A DNA stretch of 64,000 bases from Paractinoplanes brasiliensis (GTDB taxonomy: Bacteria; Actinomycetota; Actinomycetes; Mycobacteriales; Micromonosporaceae): assembly GCF_004362215.1 (NCBI RefSeq), contig NZ_SNWR01000001.1, positions 248,001 to 312,000 on the forward strand, written 5' to 3'. The position numbers and the translations under genes were made by a program. The notes under the pieces were generated by a model. The model did not search any database, was not told where the DNA came from, and was given only the letters and a program-made list of their open reading frames with translations. Every line of letters begins with the position of its first letter. Position 1 is the first letter of the stretch. Positions 26,912-36,329 of the stretch are shown here, piece after piece.

Positions 26912-26940
26912 CGGGCCGGCCGTACGACACGGCCGGCCCG
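26912..26940 (+). terminator. strong rho-independent-type hairpin
   Basis: A 12-bp perfect stem, CGGGCCGGCCGT/ACGGCCGGCCCG, with loop acgac, 15 bp after the protease stop codon. No U-tract follows, as is common in actinobacteria. Confidence 0.75.
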
Positions 26941-27047
26941 TCACGCGCGATGGGGCAACGACACCGACCCGAACCGGTCGCCGGGCGCGTACGCTGCGAC
27001 GGCGGGAGCCGCGAAGGATCGGATGCCGAGCCACCCGGAGGCACACC

Positions 27048-27143
27048 ATGCGACTGCGGGCGCGGGACGTCACGCCGTTCGCCTGCGATGACGGGTCACC
27101 GGCGCGGGACGCGTACGCGGTGACGACGGCCGGCCGACGATGA
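27048..27143 (+). CDS. 31-codon leader ORF coupled to propeller gene
   Basis: A 31-residue ORF, MRLRARDVTPFACDDG continuing to TTAGRR. It has GGAGG seven bases upstream, a better ribosome site than the next gene has. Its TGA overlaps the ATG of the downstream gene (ATGA). It is either a small functional peptide or a translational feeder for the propeller gene. No family is recognised. Confidence 0.5.
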   Translation: MRLRARDVTPFACDDGSPARDAYAVTTAGRR

Positions 27144-28423
27144 CTTTGATCGACCTCGGCGACGCCAGGGCTGCCGTCGTGCCGGCCGGCGCGCCGGTCA
27201 ACCTGGCACGGCTGCGCCGGCTGGTGCTGGCCGTGCTGACCGTGGTGGGCCTGGCCGCCGTGACCGCCTCGACGCCGCCGTCGCCACCCCTGGTGCGGCC
27301 CCTCTGGACCACGGCGCTGCAGCCGAGCGACACCGTGGCCCTGAACGGCCGAACCGTCTACCTGAATCGCAGCAGCTCTTCCGGGCCGGCTGAGGTTGTC
27401 GCCTTCGACCTGCCCACCGGCCGCCTGCGGTGGAGCACACCGACCGGAGACGCGTACGGCGTCCGGCCGGTCGGAGATGTCGTGCTGGTGACCACCGGCC
27501 CGTTGCCGATCGCCTCGTCGCCGGGACCCCGCACGATCGCGCTCGACGCGGAGACCGGCGCGCCTCTCTGGCAATCGGCCGGCGCCTCCGCCCCGTCGGC
27601 GGTGGGCAGCGACATTCTGCTCGCCGAGACCGACCGCACCGGCGCGACCACCGGCCTGCGCCTGCTCGGGCTGCGCGACGGCCGGCAGGTGTGGCGACGC
27701 TCGATCACCCCTGCCGAGGAGTGGACGACGATCGTCGAGGGTGGGCGCCCCACCGCTGTCGTCACGGTGACCGGCACCGGCGACGCCACCGTCTACGGCC
27801 ATGCCGACGGCGCCGTCCGCCACCGCGTCCGCATCCCCTGGAACGGGGTGTACTCGGCGACGCTCTTCCCGGCCGGCGCCCAGCTGGTGGTGATCCGCAC
27901 GGCCTCCGCCCAGACCGTCGCCACCATCTACCGCGCCGCCGACCTGCGCCCGCTGTGGCGATCCGACGAGCTGATCGGCTACGTCACCGGCTGCGGCCGG
28001 CTGATCTGCACGGTCGGCGTCCGCGGGGTGGCCGGCCGCGACCCCGCCACCGGCCGTCAGGCCTGGCGCCGCGACGACTTGAACTTCGTCTGGGACCTCG
28101 GCGCCGGCCGCCTGCTGCTCTCCGCCACCGCCAACCTGGCCTCCGCCACCACCGTCCTGGTCGACGCCGCCACCGGGCGCACGATCGGCCGCCCCCTCGG
28201 CGGGCCGGAGGCGTTCGTGCCCGGCCCGGCCGGTTCGCTGACGTTGCTGCACGCCACCGGAACACCCCCGGATCGCACCACGGTTGACCGCCTCGACCTG
28301 ACCGGAGGCAGGCGGACCGTCCTCGGCACGGTCGACCGGCTCGCCGAGCAGGACTGCCAGGGTGTCTCCGGCTATCTGCTCTGCCCGCGCGGAGGCACCC
28401 TGACCGTCAACGCTGTCGGCTGA
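27140..28423 (+). CDS. membrane-anchored PQQ-like beta-propeller protein
   Basis: A 427-residue protein. After a basic N-terminus, one transmembrane segment (about 28-45, LVLAVLTVVGLAAVTA) precedes an extracytoplasmic PQQ_2-type propeller. Repeated blade signatures include VVAFDLPTGRLRWSTPTGD, TIALDAETGAPLWQSAG, LRDGRQVWRRSI and GRDPATGRQAWRRDDL. Such proteins bind ligands or scaffold envelope complexes; quinoprotein activity is not indicated because no signal for a PQQ dehydrogenase is seen. Translation is coupled to the 31-codon ORF. Confidence 0.75.
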   Translation: MTLIDLGDARAAVVPAGAPVNLARLRRLVLAVLTVVGLAAVTASTPPSPPLVRPLWTTALQPSDTVALNGRTVYLNRSSSSGPAEVVAFDLPTGRLRWSTPTGDAYGVRPVGDVVLVTTGPLPIASSPGPRTIALDAETGAPLWQSAGASAPSAVGSDILLAETDRTGATTGLRLLGLRDGRQVWRRSITPAEEWTTIVEGGRPTAVVTVTGTGDATVYGHADGAVRHRVRIPWNGVYSATLFPAGAQLVVIRTASAQTVATIYRAADLRPLWRSDELIGYVTGCGRLICTVGVRGVAGRDPATGRQAWRRDDLNFVWDLGAGRLLLSATANLASATTVLVDAATGRTIGRPLGGPEAFVPGPAGSLTLLHATGTPPDRTTVDRLDLTGGRRTVLGTVDRLAEQDCQGVSGYLLCPRGGTLTVNAVG

Positions 28424-28510
28424 CTCGCGGAGTGCCGCCGGTCAGCGGGCGTCCACCCGGGCGTTGCTCGGGTAGGCGGAGCCGTTTCCATCCCCGTTCA
28501 GTGGTTCGAC

Positions 28511-28531
28511 TCCGCCGCGCACGGCGGCGGA
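28511..28531. terminator. hairpin between convergent propeller and PKS genes
   Basis: CCGCCG-cgca-CGGCGG with flanking partial pairing, in the 259-bp gap between convergent stops. The rest of the gap shows no coding signal. Confidence 0.35.
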
Positions 28532-28682
28532 ACTCCCTTCAGACTCTTTCGACAGAACGGTTGGTGTCAATGCGGTGCGCCCACCCGGAAGCGACGGCAA
28601 GCCGACACCTCCGGCCGGTCACCGGGCGCGGGAAGCACAGGACGTCGTCGAGCGGCGCTGCCCGATCGCCCGTACGCCGCAC

Positions 28683-31600
28683 TCATGGTCTTTTGCCGCG
28701 CAGCCATGAGTCGACCGCGCCGGCCGTGGCGGACGCGTGCTCGCTCAGCATGGTGAAGTGGTCGCCGGCGACATCCACCACATGTGCTCCGGTCCAGTCG
28801 AGCCCCTCGGTGGCCCGTACGAAGAGCGTCGCGGTGCCGACCGGCGCCGGCTGCCAATCGGTGAACATGTCGAGGTAGCCGCCCATCGCGATGAGCCGCC
28901 GGTCGTCGAGCTCCTCCGTTCCGAGCTGTTCGCGCAGGTTCCGTGCCATTCCGGTAAGGGCCCGGGGGTCACTGCTCGACGGGTACGTGTCGAGCAGCAC
29001 GAGCGCGGCCGGCGGGCGGCCCTGTGTCTCCAGCCGGCCGGTGACGGCGTGCGCGATCCAACCGCCGGCGGAATGCCCCAGCAGCGCGAACGGCCCGTCG
29101 CCGACGGTTCGCAGCACCTCCTCGACGTGCCTGTCCACCAGAGCCTGCACGGTCCGGGGCAGTTCCTCGCCACGGCCGAACCCGGGGTTCGGCAGCACAG
29201 TGATGTCGCGGGCGCCGCGGAACCCGGCAGCGAGCCGGGCGTACTCGTGCGGGCCGGACACCGGGCTGATGGTCGGGAAGCAGACCAACTTGGGCATGGC
29301 ATTGCCGCGGGCCAGCGTGACCGGCTTGGTGACCCGGCCGTCCCCGGCGGGCCGGGAACCGAGCCGTGAGGCGACCACGACCAGCGCCATCGCGTCGGCC
29401 ACGCTGCCCCGTTCGCAGCCCTCGAGGAAGAGGCCTCCCAACGTCGCGGCCTGCTCGGCGACGTCGGGCGCCGCCAGTTGGCTTGTCAGGAACGTCGCCA
29501 GCGCGTCCGGGGTGTCGTGGTCGAAGATGACGTTCGGCGGGAGCCGCAGACCGGTGGTGGTCTGCAGCCGGTTCCGCAGCTCCAGGGCGGTGAGCGAGTC
29601 GAGCCCCAGCTCGGTCAAGGGTGCGGCGGCGGGCACCTGGGCAGCGTCGGCGTACCCGAGGACGTGCGCCGCTTCCGCCCGCACGGTTTCCCCGACGAGC
29701 CGCGAACGCTCGGCCTCGGCCACACCGGCCAGGCGTGCGGCGAAGCTGGTCGTCCCCACCGGCGCGGCCGTGGTGACCGGCGCGGGGAGCAGCGAACGTA
29801 GTGGCGGCGGCAGTTCCTCGGGGCGGGCCGTGCCGTCGCGCAGCCGGGCCGGGTCCCACCGCTGCGCCACCAGCACCGGATGCTGCCGCGCGCAGGCCGC
29901 GTCGAACAGCGCCAGCCCTTCGTCGCTCGTCAGCGGCACCGCGGCCGAGCGGGTGATCCGGCGACTGTGCGTTTCGTCCAGCGTGCCGGCCATGCCGCCC
30001 GCGAGGTCCCAGGCGCCCCACGCCACCGAGGTGCCGGGCAGCCCACCGGCCCGCCGATGCGTGGCCAGGCCGTCCAGGAAGGCGTTGGCGGCGGCATAGG
30101 CGGCCTGGCCGGGGTTGCCGAGCACGCCGGCCGCGCTGGAGAACAGGACGAACGCGGTCAACGGCAGTCCGCGGGTCAGCTCGTGCAGGTGTGTCGCACC
30201 GTCCACCTTGGGCCTCAGGACGGCGGTCAGCCGCGGGCCGGTGAGCCCCCCGACCATCCCGTCGTCGAGGATCCCGGCGGTGTGCACGACGCCGGTCAGC
30301 GGCGCGTCGGCGGGCACGGCCGCCAGCACCTCGGCGAGCCGGTCGCGGTCGGCGACGTCGCAGGCCGCGGTGGTGACCGTGGCGCCGGCGGCGGACAGCT
30401 CGGCCACCAGCTCGGCCGCGGGCGGCCGCCGGCTGATCAGCAGCAGCCGCCGCACCCCGTACGCGGTGACGAGGTGCCGGGCCATCAGACCGCCGAGCGC
30501 GCCGGACGCCCCGGTGATCAGCACAGTTCCCGTCGCCGGCCAGGCGGGGGCCGGGGCAAGGCCGGGGACTGCGGCGGGGTCGGGGGCGGGCAGGCGGGCC
30601 AGGCGCGGCATCAGCAGCCGGTCGCCCCGAGCGGCAATCTGCGGCTCACCGGCGCCGAGCACGGCCGGGAGCAGCTCGGGCAGCCGGGCCGGCTCGTCGA
30701 CGTCCAGCAGCACGAACCGCCCGGGATGCTCCGCCTGGGCCGAGCGCACCAGCCCCCACACCGCCGCACCGGGCAGGTCGGAGACGTCCTCGCCCGGACC
30801 CGTCGCCACGGCGCCCGCGGTCATCACGACCAGGGGTGGCGAGCCCGGGTCGGCACGCTCCAGCCACTGCTGCACGGCCGTCAGCGCACGCTCGGTGGCG
30901 GCGTGGGCATCGGTGCGCGAGCCGGCGAGCACTGTCACGGCGTACGGGTCGGCGGCGGGATCCGGCATCTCGTCCCCGGCGACGATCAGCCCGTACGGCG
31001 TGACCGGCGCGGAAGCCGGGACGCGGACCCACTCCACCTGGAACAGCGAGTCCCGGGTGGGGTCGCCGCGCAGCTGCTCGGGCGTGGCGGGTCGCAGGGT
31101 GAGCCCGTCCACGGTGGCGACCGTACGGCCGGAGGCGTCCGCCAGCACGATCGAGACGGTGTCCTGCCCGGCCGGCGTCATCCGGACCCGCAGCGCCGAG
31201 GCCGCGGAGCCGTACAGCCGTACGCCGTGCCAGGCGAACGGCAGCCGCACCGCACCCGTGTCGTCCGCGGTGACCGCGGGGTGCGCGCCGACCTGCAGGG
31301 CGGCGTCGAACAGGGCCGGATGCAGCGCGAAGCCCTCGCCGGCGACGTGCTCGGGCAGCGCCACCTCGGCGAAGAGCTCGCCGTCGCGGCGCCACGCCGC
31401 GCGCAGGCCCCGGAACGCGGGTCCGTAGCCGAGTCCACGATCCGCCAGCGCCGTGTAGAGGTCGTCCACGGCGAGCGTTTCGGCGCCCTCAGGCGGCCAC
31501 GGCATCGCGGTGGCCGCGGCGGGTGCCGCCGCCGGATCGAGATGGCCCGACGCGTACGGGGCCCAGTCGCCGTCGGTTGTCCCGCGCGCGTGCACCGTCA

Positions 31601-34600
31601 CCGCCCGGCGCCCCGCCTCGTCCGCCGCCGTCAGCAGGACCTGCAGCTGCACCGCCTCGCCCTCGCCGATCACCAGCGGGGCGTGCTGCACCAGTTCGCC
31701 CAGCGGCAGGCCACCGGCCCGCTGCCCGAGCCGCGCGAGCATCTCCACCAGGGCTGCGCCGGGCAGCACCAGGGCGCCACCCACGGTGTGATCTGCCAGC
31801 CAGGGGTGCCGGGCCGCGGAGAGCAGGCCGGTGCTGACGAGGTCGCCGTTGGGCAGCGCCAGCTCCGCCCCCAGCAGCGGATGCCCGGCGCTCAGCAGTC
31901 CGGCCTGCGCGACGTTCGTCTCGCCGGGAGGTTCGGCGAGCCAGTAGCGCTCGCGTCGGAAGGGGTACGTCGGCAGGTCCACCCGCCGGCGCGGGCCATC
32001 GTCGTCGACGATGTGCATCGAGCCCGCGGCGCCCGCGGCGTACAGCTGGGCGGCCGCGGTGAGCAGCGCCTCCGGCTCGTCGCGGTCGCCACGCAGCGCC
32101 GGCGCCGCGACCGTCACCGCGTCACCCGGCAGGACGCCCAGCACGGCCGGGGCCAGCACGGCGTCCGGGCCCAGTTCCAGGAAGCGGGTGACGCCGCGGG
32201 CGGACAGGGCGGCGACGGCGGCGGTGAATCGCACCGGCAGGCGCACCTGGGAGACCCAGTAGCCGGGGTCGCGAAGTTGCTCGGCCGTCGCCGGCGAGCC
32301 GGTGACGGTGGACACCAGCGGCACCGCTGGGAAGGCATAGCTGATCTTTTCGGCGACGGTCCGGAACTCGTCCATCATGGGTTCCATCAGCGGGGAGTGG
32401 AACGCGTGGCTGACGCTCAACCGACGGGTCCGGCGGCCGGCCGTTTCCCACCGCGCGGCCAGCTCTTGCACCGCGGGCCCGGTCCCGGCGACGACCACGG
32501 CCTCGGGGCCGTTGACCGCGGCCAGCGAGACGTCGGCGCGGCCGGACACGGCCTCCAGCGCCTCGGCCTCGGTGGCCTGGACCGCCAGCATGGCGCCGCC
32601 GGGCGGCAGCGCCTGCATGAGCTGCCCCCGCGCGGCGACCAGGGCCGCCGCGTCGTTCAGGCTCCAGAGGCCGGCCACGTGTGCCGCTGCGAGCTCCCCG
32701 ATGGAGTGCCCGGCCACCAGGTCGGGACGGAAGCCCCACGAGCTCAGCAACCGGTGCAGTGCCACCTCCAGCGCGAAGGTGGCCGCCTGCGTGAACACGG
32801 TCCGGCCGAGTTCCGCGGCGTCACGGTCGACGACAGCGCGGACGTCGGCGCTCAGGTGATCGCTCAGGGCGTCGCAGACCTCGTCGAAGGCGGCGGCGAA
32901 CACCCCGAACCGTTGTCGCAGGCCGGCGCCCATCCCGAGGCGTTGCGCGCCCTGGCCCGTGAACAGGAAAGCCGTGCCGCCGCCGGACGCGACGCCGCGG
33001 ACGACCCCCGCCGTGTCCTCGCCGTTCGCGACGGCGTCCAGTTGCTCCCTGAGCCGCGCCCGGCCGGCGCCCAGCAGGACGGCCCGGTGGCTGAGCGCGG
33101 CCCGGGTCGTCGCCAGCGACCAGCCCACGTCGGCCGGGTCGAGGTGCGGGTGTGCGTCGAGGTGGCCGGCGAGCCTGCGGGCCTGCTCCCGCAACGCCGG
33201 GACGGTCTTGGCCGACAGCACCCACGGCGTGCCGGCTTCCGTGGCCTCCCCCTCCTCCGGCGCCGCTTGTTCCCCTTCTTCCACGATGACGTGGGCGTTC
33301 GTGCCGCTGATCCCGAACGCCGAGACCGCGCCGCGGCGAGGGCGGCGCCCGGCCGGCCACGGCGCCGGCTCGGTCAGCAGCCGGACAGTCCCGGACGACC
33401 AGTCGGCATGCCGGGTCGGCGCGGCGACGTGCAGCGAGGCCGGAAGCTCGGCGTGGCGCATCGCGAGGACGAGCTTGATGATCCCGCCGACGCCGGCCGC
33501 GGCCTGGGTGTGTCCCAGGTTCGACTTGAGCGACCCGAGCCGGAGCGGATCCGCCGGGGACCTGCCCCGGCCGTAGGTGGCCAGGATGGCGTTGGCCTCG
33601 ATCGGGTCGCCCAGCGCGGTGCCGGTGCCGTGCGCCTCCACCACGTCCACGTCGGAGGGACCGAGCCCGGCCGAGGCCAGCGCCTGCCGGATCAGGCGTT
33701 GCTGGGCGTCGCCGTTGGGTACGGTCAGGCCGCTGCTGGCGCCGTCCTGGTTCACGGCCGAGCCGCGCACCACCGCCAGGACGGGATGGCCGTTGCGGCG
33801 AGCGTCCCCGAGCCGTTCGAGCAGCAGCATCCCGGCGCCCTCGGACCAGGCGGTGCCGTCGGCGTCGTCGGAGAACGGTTTGCAGCGGCCGTCCGGGGCC
33901 AGCGCGCGCTGGCGGCTGAACTCGACGAACGACAGCGCGCCGCTCATCACCGTCACTCCGCCGGCCAGGGCGAGGTCACATTCGCCGCCGCGCAGGGCCT
34001 GCCCGGCCAGGTGCACCGCCACGAGCGACGACGAGCAGGCGGTGTCGACCGTGAGCGCCGGGCCGTTCAGCCCGAAGGTGTACGACACCCGGCCGGAGAC
34101 GACACTGCCGGCACTGCCGACCGCGGCCAGGCCCTCCACCTGCGCCGGGATGTGGTGCAGACGGGTCGCGTAGTCCTGGTACATGACGCCGGTGAAGACC
34201 CCCGTACGGCTGCCGCGCACGGCGCCGGGGTCGATGCCGGCCCGCTCCAGCGCCTCCCAGGTGACCTCCAGCATCAGCCTCTGCTGCGGGTCCATGGCAA
34301 GCGCCTCACGGGGGCTGATGCCGAAGAACGCCGGGTCGAAGCCGGCGACGTCGTCGAGGAACCCGCCGTGGCGGACGTAGCTGGTGCCCGGGTGGTCCGG
34401 GTCCGGGTGGTACAGCCCGTCGAGGTCCCAGCCCCGGTCTGCGGGGAACGGCGTGATCGCGTCGCCGCCGTCCGCGAGCAGGCGCCACAGGTCTTCCGGC
34501 GATCGGACCCCGCCGGGATAGCGGCAGGCCATGCCGATGACGGCGATCGCATCATCGTCGTCCAGGCTGCGCGGCACTGCCTCGCCCGGGGCGGGTCCGC

Positions 34601-36329
34601 TGCGCGTGCCGGCGTCGATGTGGCGGGCCAGGGCGGCCGGTGTCGGGTGGTCGAACACCACGGTGGCCGGCAGTGCCACCCCGGTGATCGCCGCCAGCCG
34701 GCCGGCGAGTTCGACGGCGCCCGACGAGTCGATCCCCTGCTCGGTGAAGCCGCGCTCCGGGTCGACGTCCGCCGGTCCGGGCGCGCCGATCATCGCGGCC
34801 GTCGCCGTACGGACCGCGGCCAGGGTCGACGGCACGGGCTCCTTCACCGGCGGCAGGAATGGGAGGGAGAGTTCGCGGACGACAGCGTCGGGCAGCAGGT
34901 GCCGCATGATCTTGCCGGAGGCCGTACGGGGAATCGTGTCGACCTGGTAGAGGCGCACGGGCACCTTGAACGGGGCCAGCCGTTCCCGGACAGCCGCCAG
35001 GACCGCCCCGGGCTCGATCACGTCTTCACCGGCGACGAGATACGCCTCCGGCACCTGGCCGAGAACCGGGTCCGGGGCGCCACGGACGGCAGCGTCGGCC
35101 ACCCCGGGCACGCTGATCAGCGCCTGCTCCACCTCGGCCGGATGGATCTTCTCACCGCCGCGGTTGATCAGCTCGCGGACCCGGCCGGTGACGGTCAGCC
35201 GCCCGTCGGCGTCCCGGCGGGCCACATCGCCGGTGCGGTACCAGCCGTCGGGCACGGCGAGCGCGGTTGCGTCCGGGTCGTCGCGGTAGCCCGCCATCAC
35301 GGTGGCCCCGCCCACGTGGACCTCGCCCTCGCCCGGCGACCCCGGCGGCAGCGGAACCGCGGTTTCCGGGTCCACCAGGCGCACGTGTACGCCGGGCACC
35401 GGTGCGCCGCACGATTCGAGCTCCGGCGGGGTCGACGGCGTGGAGATGGCGATCGGGCCGGAGGTCTCGGTGCAGCCGTACACGTCGCACAGCGGCGCGC
35501 CGAAGACCTCGGCGACCGTACGGCGCAGGGACGCCCCGGCCGGGGCGCCCGCGGTGAGGCAGACCCGCAGCGACGGGGCGGGGTGGCCGGTCGCCACCCG
35601 GAGCAGCCGGTGATACATGGCCGGGACACCCGCCAGCACTGTGTACGGTTCGGCGGACAGCTGGGCGAGCAGCATCTCGGGTGCGAACCCGTTGACCAGA
35701 CGCACCCGGGCGCCCGCGATGAGGGCGCTGTGCAGCGCGAAGCTGTGCGAGAAGCTGTGGAAGAGCCCGAGCGGCCACAGCACCCGGTCGTCGGGGCCGA
35801 GCCCGAGCACCTCCACCGACGCCCGCGCGGCCCGCAGGCACGCGTCCGGTGTCAGCAGAACGCCCTTCTGCCGCCCGGTCGTCCCGGACGTGAACAGGGT
35901 CCAGGCCGGTTCATCGCCGGGCGCGTCGTCACGCGGCCCGGCGACCGGCTCGCGGTCAAGCAGATCCTCAACCATCACGAGCTGGGCACGTAACGGGCTC
36001 AGGCGTGTGGCCTGATGCTCGTCGGCGATGACCACGCGAGGGTCGCTGTCGGCCAGCAGCGCCGCCAGTTCCGGCCTGGTCATGCTCGGGTTCAGGGGAA
36101 CGCCCACCGCCCCGGCCCGCAAGACCGCCAGGTAGCTCTCCACCATCTCGACCCGGTTGGACATCACCATCGCGACCCGGTCGCCGCGCTCGACGCCCGC
36201 GTCCGCCAGGTGACCAGCCAGCCGGCCGCTGTGCCGGAACAGCTCGGCGAAGGTGACGGCCCGCCGGTCGTCCTCGTACGCGATCCGGTCGCCGCGCGTC
36301 TCGGCGTGCCGGCGCAGCAGATCAATCAC
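28683..36329 (-). CDS. single-module type I PKS with AMP-ligase loading
   Basis: A 2548-residue synthase starting at GTG 36329, which overlaps the chorismatase stop by 8 bp. Approximate order: AMP-dependent acyl ligase (1-490; TLFTSGTTGRQKG, YGCTETSG, PRTASGKI), ACP1 (Ser about 535, GIDSSG), KS (590-1013; DTACSSS, EAHGTGT, NLGHTQ all present), AT (1120-1410; GHSIGE and HAFHS, predicting malonyl-CoA), DH (about 1480-1700; His in ADHTVGG, Asp in HPALFDAALQ), KR (about 1930-2120; LDD motif, B-type), ACP2 (Ser about 2244) and thioesterase (GHSAGG about 2419, His about 2524). No enoylreductase is present. The ligase likely activates the 3-hydroxybenzoate made by the adjacent chorismatase. One round would give a 3-hydroxycinnamate-type acid; iteration would give an aryl polyene. 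Confidence 0.92.
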   Translation of the reverse strand: MIDLLRRHAETRGDRIAYEDDRRAVTFAELFRHSGRLAGHLADAGVERGDRVAMVMSNRVEMVESYLAVLRAGAVGVPLNPSMTRPELAALLADSDPRVVIADEHQATRLSPLRAQLVMVEDLLDREPVAGPRDDAPGDEPAWTLFTSGTTGRQKGVLLTPDACLRAARASVEVLGLGPDDRVLWPLGLFHSFSHSFALHSALIAGARVRLVNGFAPEMLLAQLSAEPYTVLAGVPAMYHRLLRVATGHPAPSLRVCLTAGAPAGASLRRTVAEVFGAPLCDVYGCTETSGPIAISTPSTPPELESCGAPVPGVHVRLVDPETAVPLPPGSPGEGEVHVGGATVMAGYRDDPDATALAVPDGWYRTGDVARRDADGRLTVTGRVRELINRGGEKIHPAEVEQALISVPGVADAAVRGAPDPVLGQVPEAYLVAGEDVIEPGAVLAAVRERLAPFKVPVRLYQVDTIPRTASGKIMRHLLPDAVVRELSLPFLPPVKEPVPSTLAAVRTATAAMIGAPGPADVDPERGFTEQGIDSSGAVELAGRLAAITGVALPATVVFDHPTPAALARHIDAGTRSGPAPGEAVPRSLDDDDAIAVIGMACRYPGGVRSPEDLWRLLADGGDAITPFPADRGWDLDGLYHPDPDHPGTSYVRHGGFLDDVAGFDPAFFGISPREALAMDPQQRLMLEVTWEALERAGIDPGAVRGSRTGVFTGVMYQDYATRLHHIPAQVEGLAAVGSAGSVVSGRVSYTFGLNGPALTVDTACSSSLVAVHLAGQALRGGECDLALAGGVTVMSGALSFVEFSRQRALAPDGRCKPFSDDADGTAWSEGAGMLLLERLGDARRNGHPVLAVVRGSAVNQDGASSGLTVPNGDAQQRLIRQALASAGLGPSDVDVVEAHGTGTALGDPIEANAILATYGRGRSPADPLRLGSLKSNLGHTQAAAGVGGIIKLVLAMRHAELPASLHVAAPTRHADWSSGTVRLLTEPAPWPAGRRPRRGAVSAFGISGTNAHVIVEEGEQAAPEEGEATEAGTPWVLSAKTVPALREQARRLAGHLDAHPHLDPADVGWSLATTRAALSHRAVLLGAGRARLREQLDAVANGEDTAGVVRGVASGGGTAFLFTGQGAQRLGMGAGLRQRFGVFAAAFDEVCDALSDHLSADVRAVVDRDAAELGRTVFTQAATFALEVALHRLLSSWGFRPDLVAGHSIGELAAAHVAGLWSLNDAAALVAARGQLMQALPPGGAMLAVQATEAEALEAVSGRADVSLAAVNGPEAVVVAGTGPAVQELAARWETAGRRTRRLSVSHAFHSPLMEPMMDEFRTVAEKISYAFPAVPLVSTVTGSPATAEQLRDPGYWVSQVRLPVRFTAAVAALSARGVTRFLELGPDAVLAPAVLGVLPGDAVTVAAPALRGDRDEPEALLTAAAQLYAAGAAGSMHIVDDDGPRRRVDLPTYPFRRERYWLAEPPGETNVAQAGLLSAGHPLLGAELALPNGDLVSTGLLSAARHPWLADHTVGGALVLPGAALVEMLARLGQRAGGLPLGELVQHAPLVIGEGEAVQLQVLLTAADEAGRRAVTVHARGTTDGDWAPYASGHLDPAAAPAAATAMPWPPEGAETLAVDDLYTALADRGLGYGPAFRGLRAAWRRDGELFAEVALPEHVAGEGFALHPALFDAALQVGAHPAVTADDTGAVRLPFAWHGVRLYGSAASALRVRMTPAGQDTVSIVLADASGRTVATVDGLTLRPATPEQLRGDPTRDSLFQVEWVRVPASAPVTPYGLIVAGDEMPDPAADPYAVTVLAGSRTDAHAATERALTAVQQWLERADPGSPPLVVMTAGAVATGPGEDVSDLPGAAVWGLVRSAQAEHPGRFVLLDVDEPARLPELLPAVLGAGEPQIAARGDRLLMPRLARLPAPDPAAVPGLAPAPAWPATGTVLITGASGALGGLMARHLVTAYGVRRLLLISRRPPAAELVAELSAAGATVTTAACDVADRDRLAEVLAAVPADAPLTGVVHTAGILDDGMVGGLTGPRLTAVLRPKVDGATHLHELTRGLPLTAFVLFSSAAGVLGNPGQAAYAAANAFLDGLATHRRAGGLPGTSVAWGAWDLAGGMAGTLDETHSRRITRSAAVPLTSDEGLALFDAACARQHPVLVAQRWDPARLRDGTARPEELPPPLRSLLPAPVTTAAPVGTTSFAARLAGVAEAERSRLVGETVRAEAAHVLGYADAAQVPAAAPLTELGLDSLTALELRNRLQTTTGLRLPPNVIFDHDTPDALATFLTSQLAAPDVAEQAATLGGLFLEGCERGSVADAMALVVVASRLGSRPAGDGRVTKPVTLARGNAMPKLVCFPTISPVSGPHEYARLAAGFRGARDITVLPNPGFGRGEELPRTVQALVDRHVEEVLRTVGDGPFALLGHSAGGWIAHAVTGRLETQGRPPAALVLLDTYPSSSDPRALTGMARNLREQLGTEELDDRRLIAMGGYLDMFTDWQPAPVGTATLFVRATEGLDWTGAHVVDVAGDHFTMLSEHASATAGAVDSWLRGKRP

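Noticed and set aside
28466..28524. tRNA-like pieces: a D-arm-like segment (GCTC..GAGC) and a T-loop-like GGTTCGACTCC
   Set aside because: Only 17 nt separate the two arms, too few for an anticodon arm plus variable loop, and the acceptor strands do not pair. No integrase is nearby to support an att site.
29880..35993. 2037-codon open frame on the plus strand, opposite the PKS
   Set aside because: Antisense shadow of the PKS. The minus strand has complete catalytic motifs in every domain.
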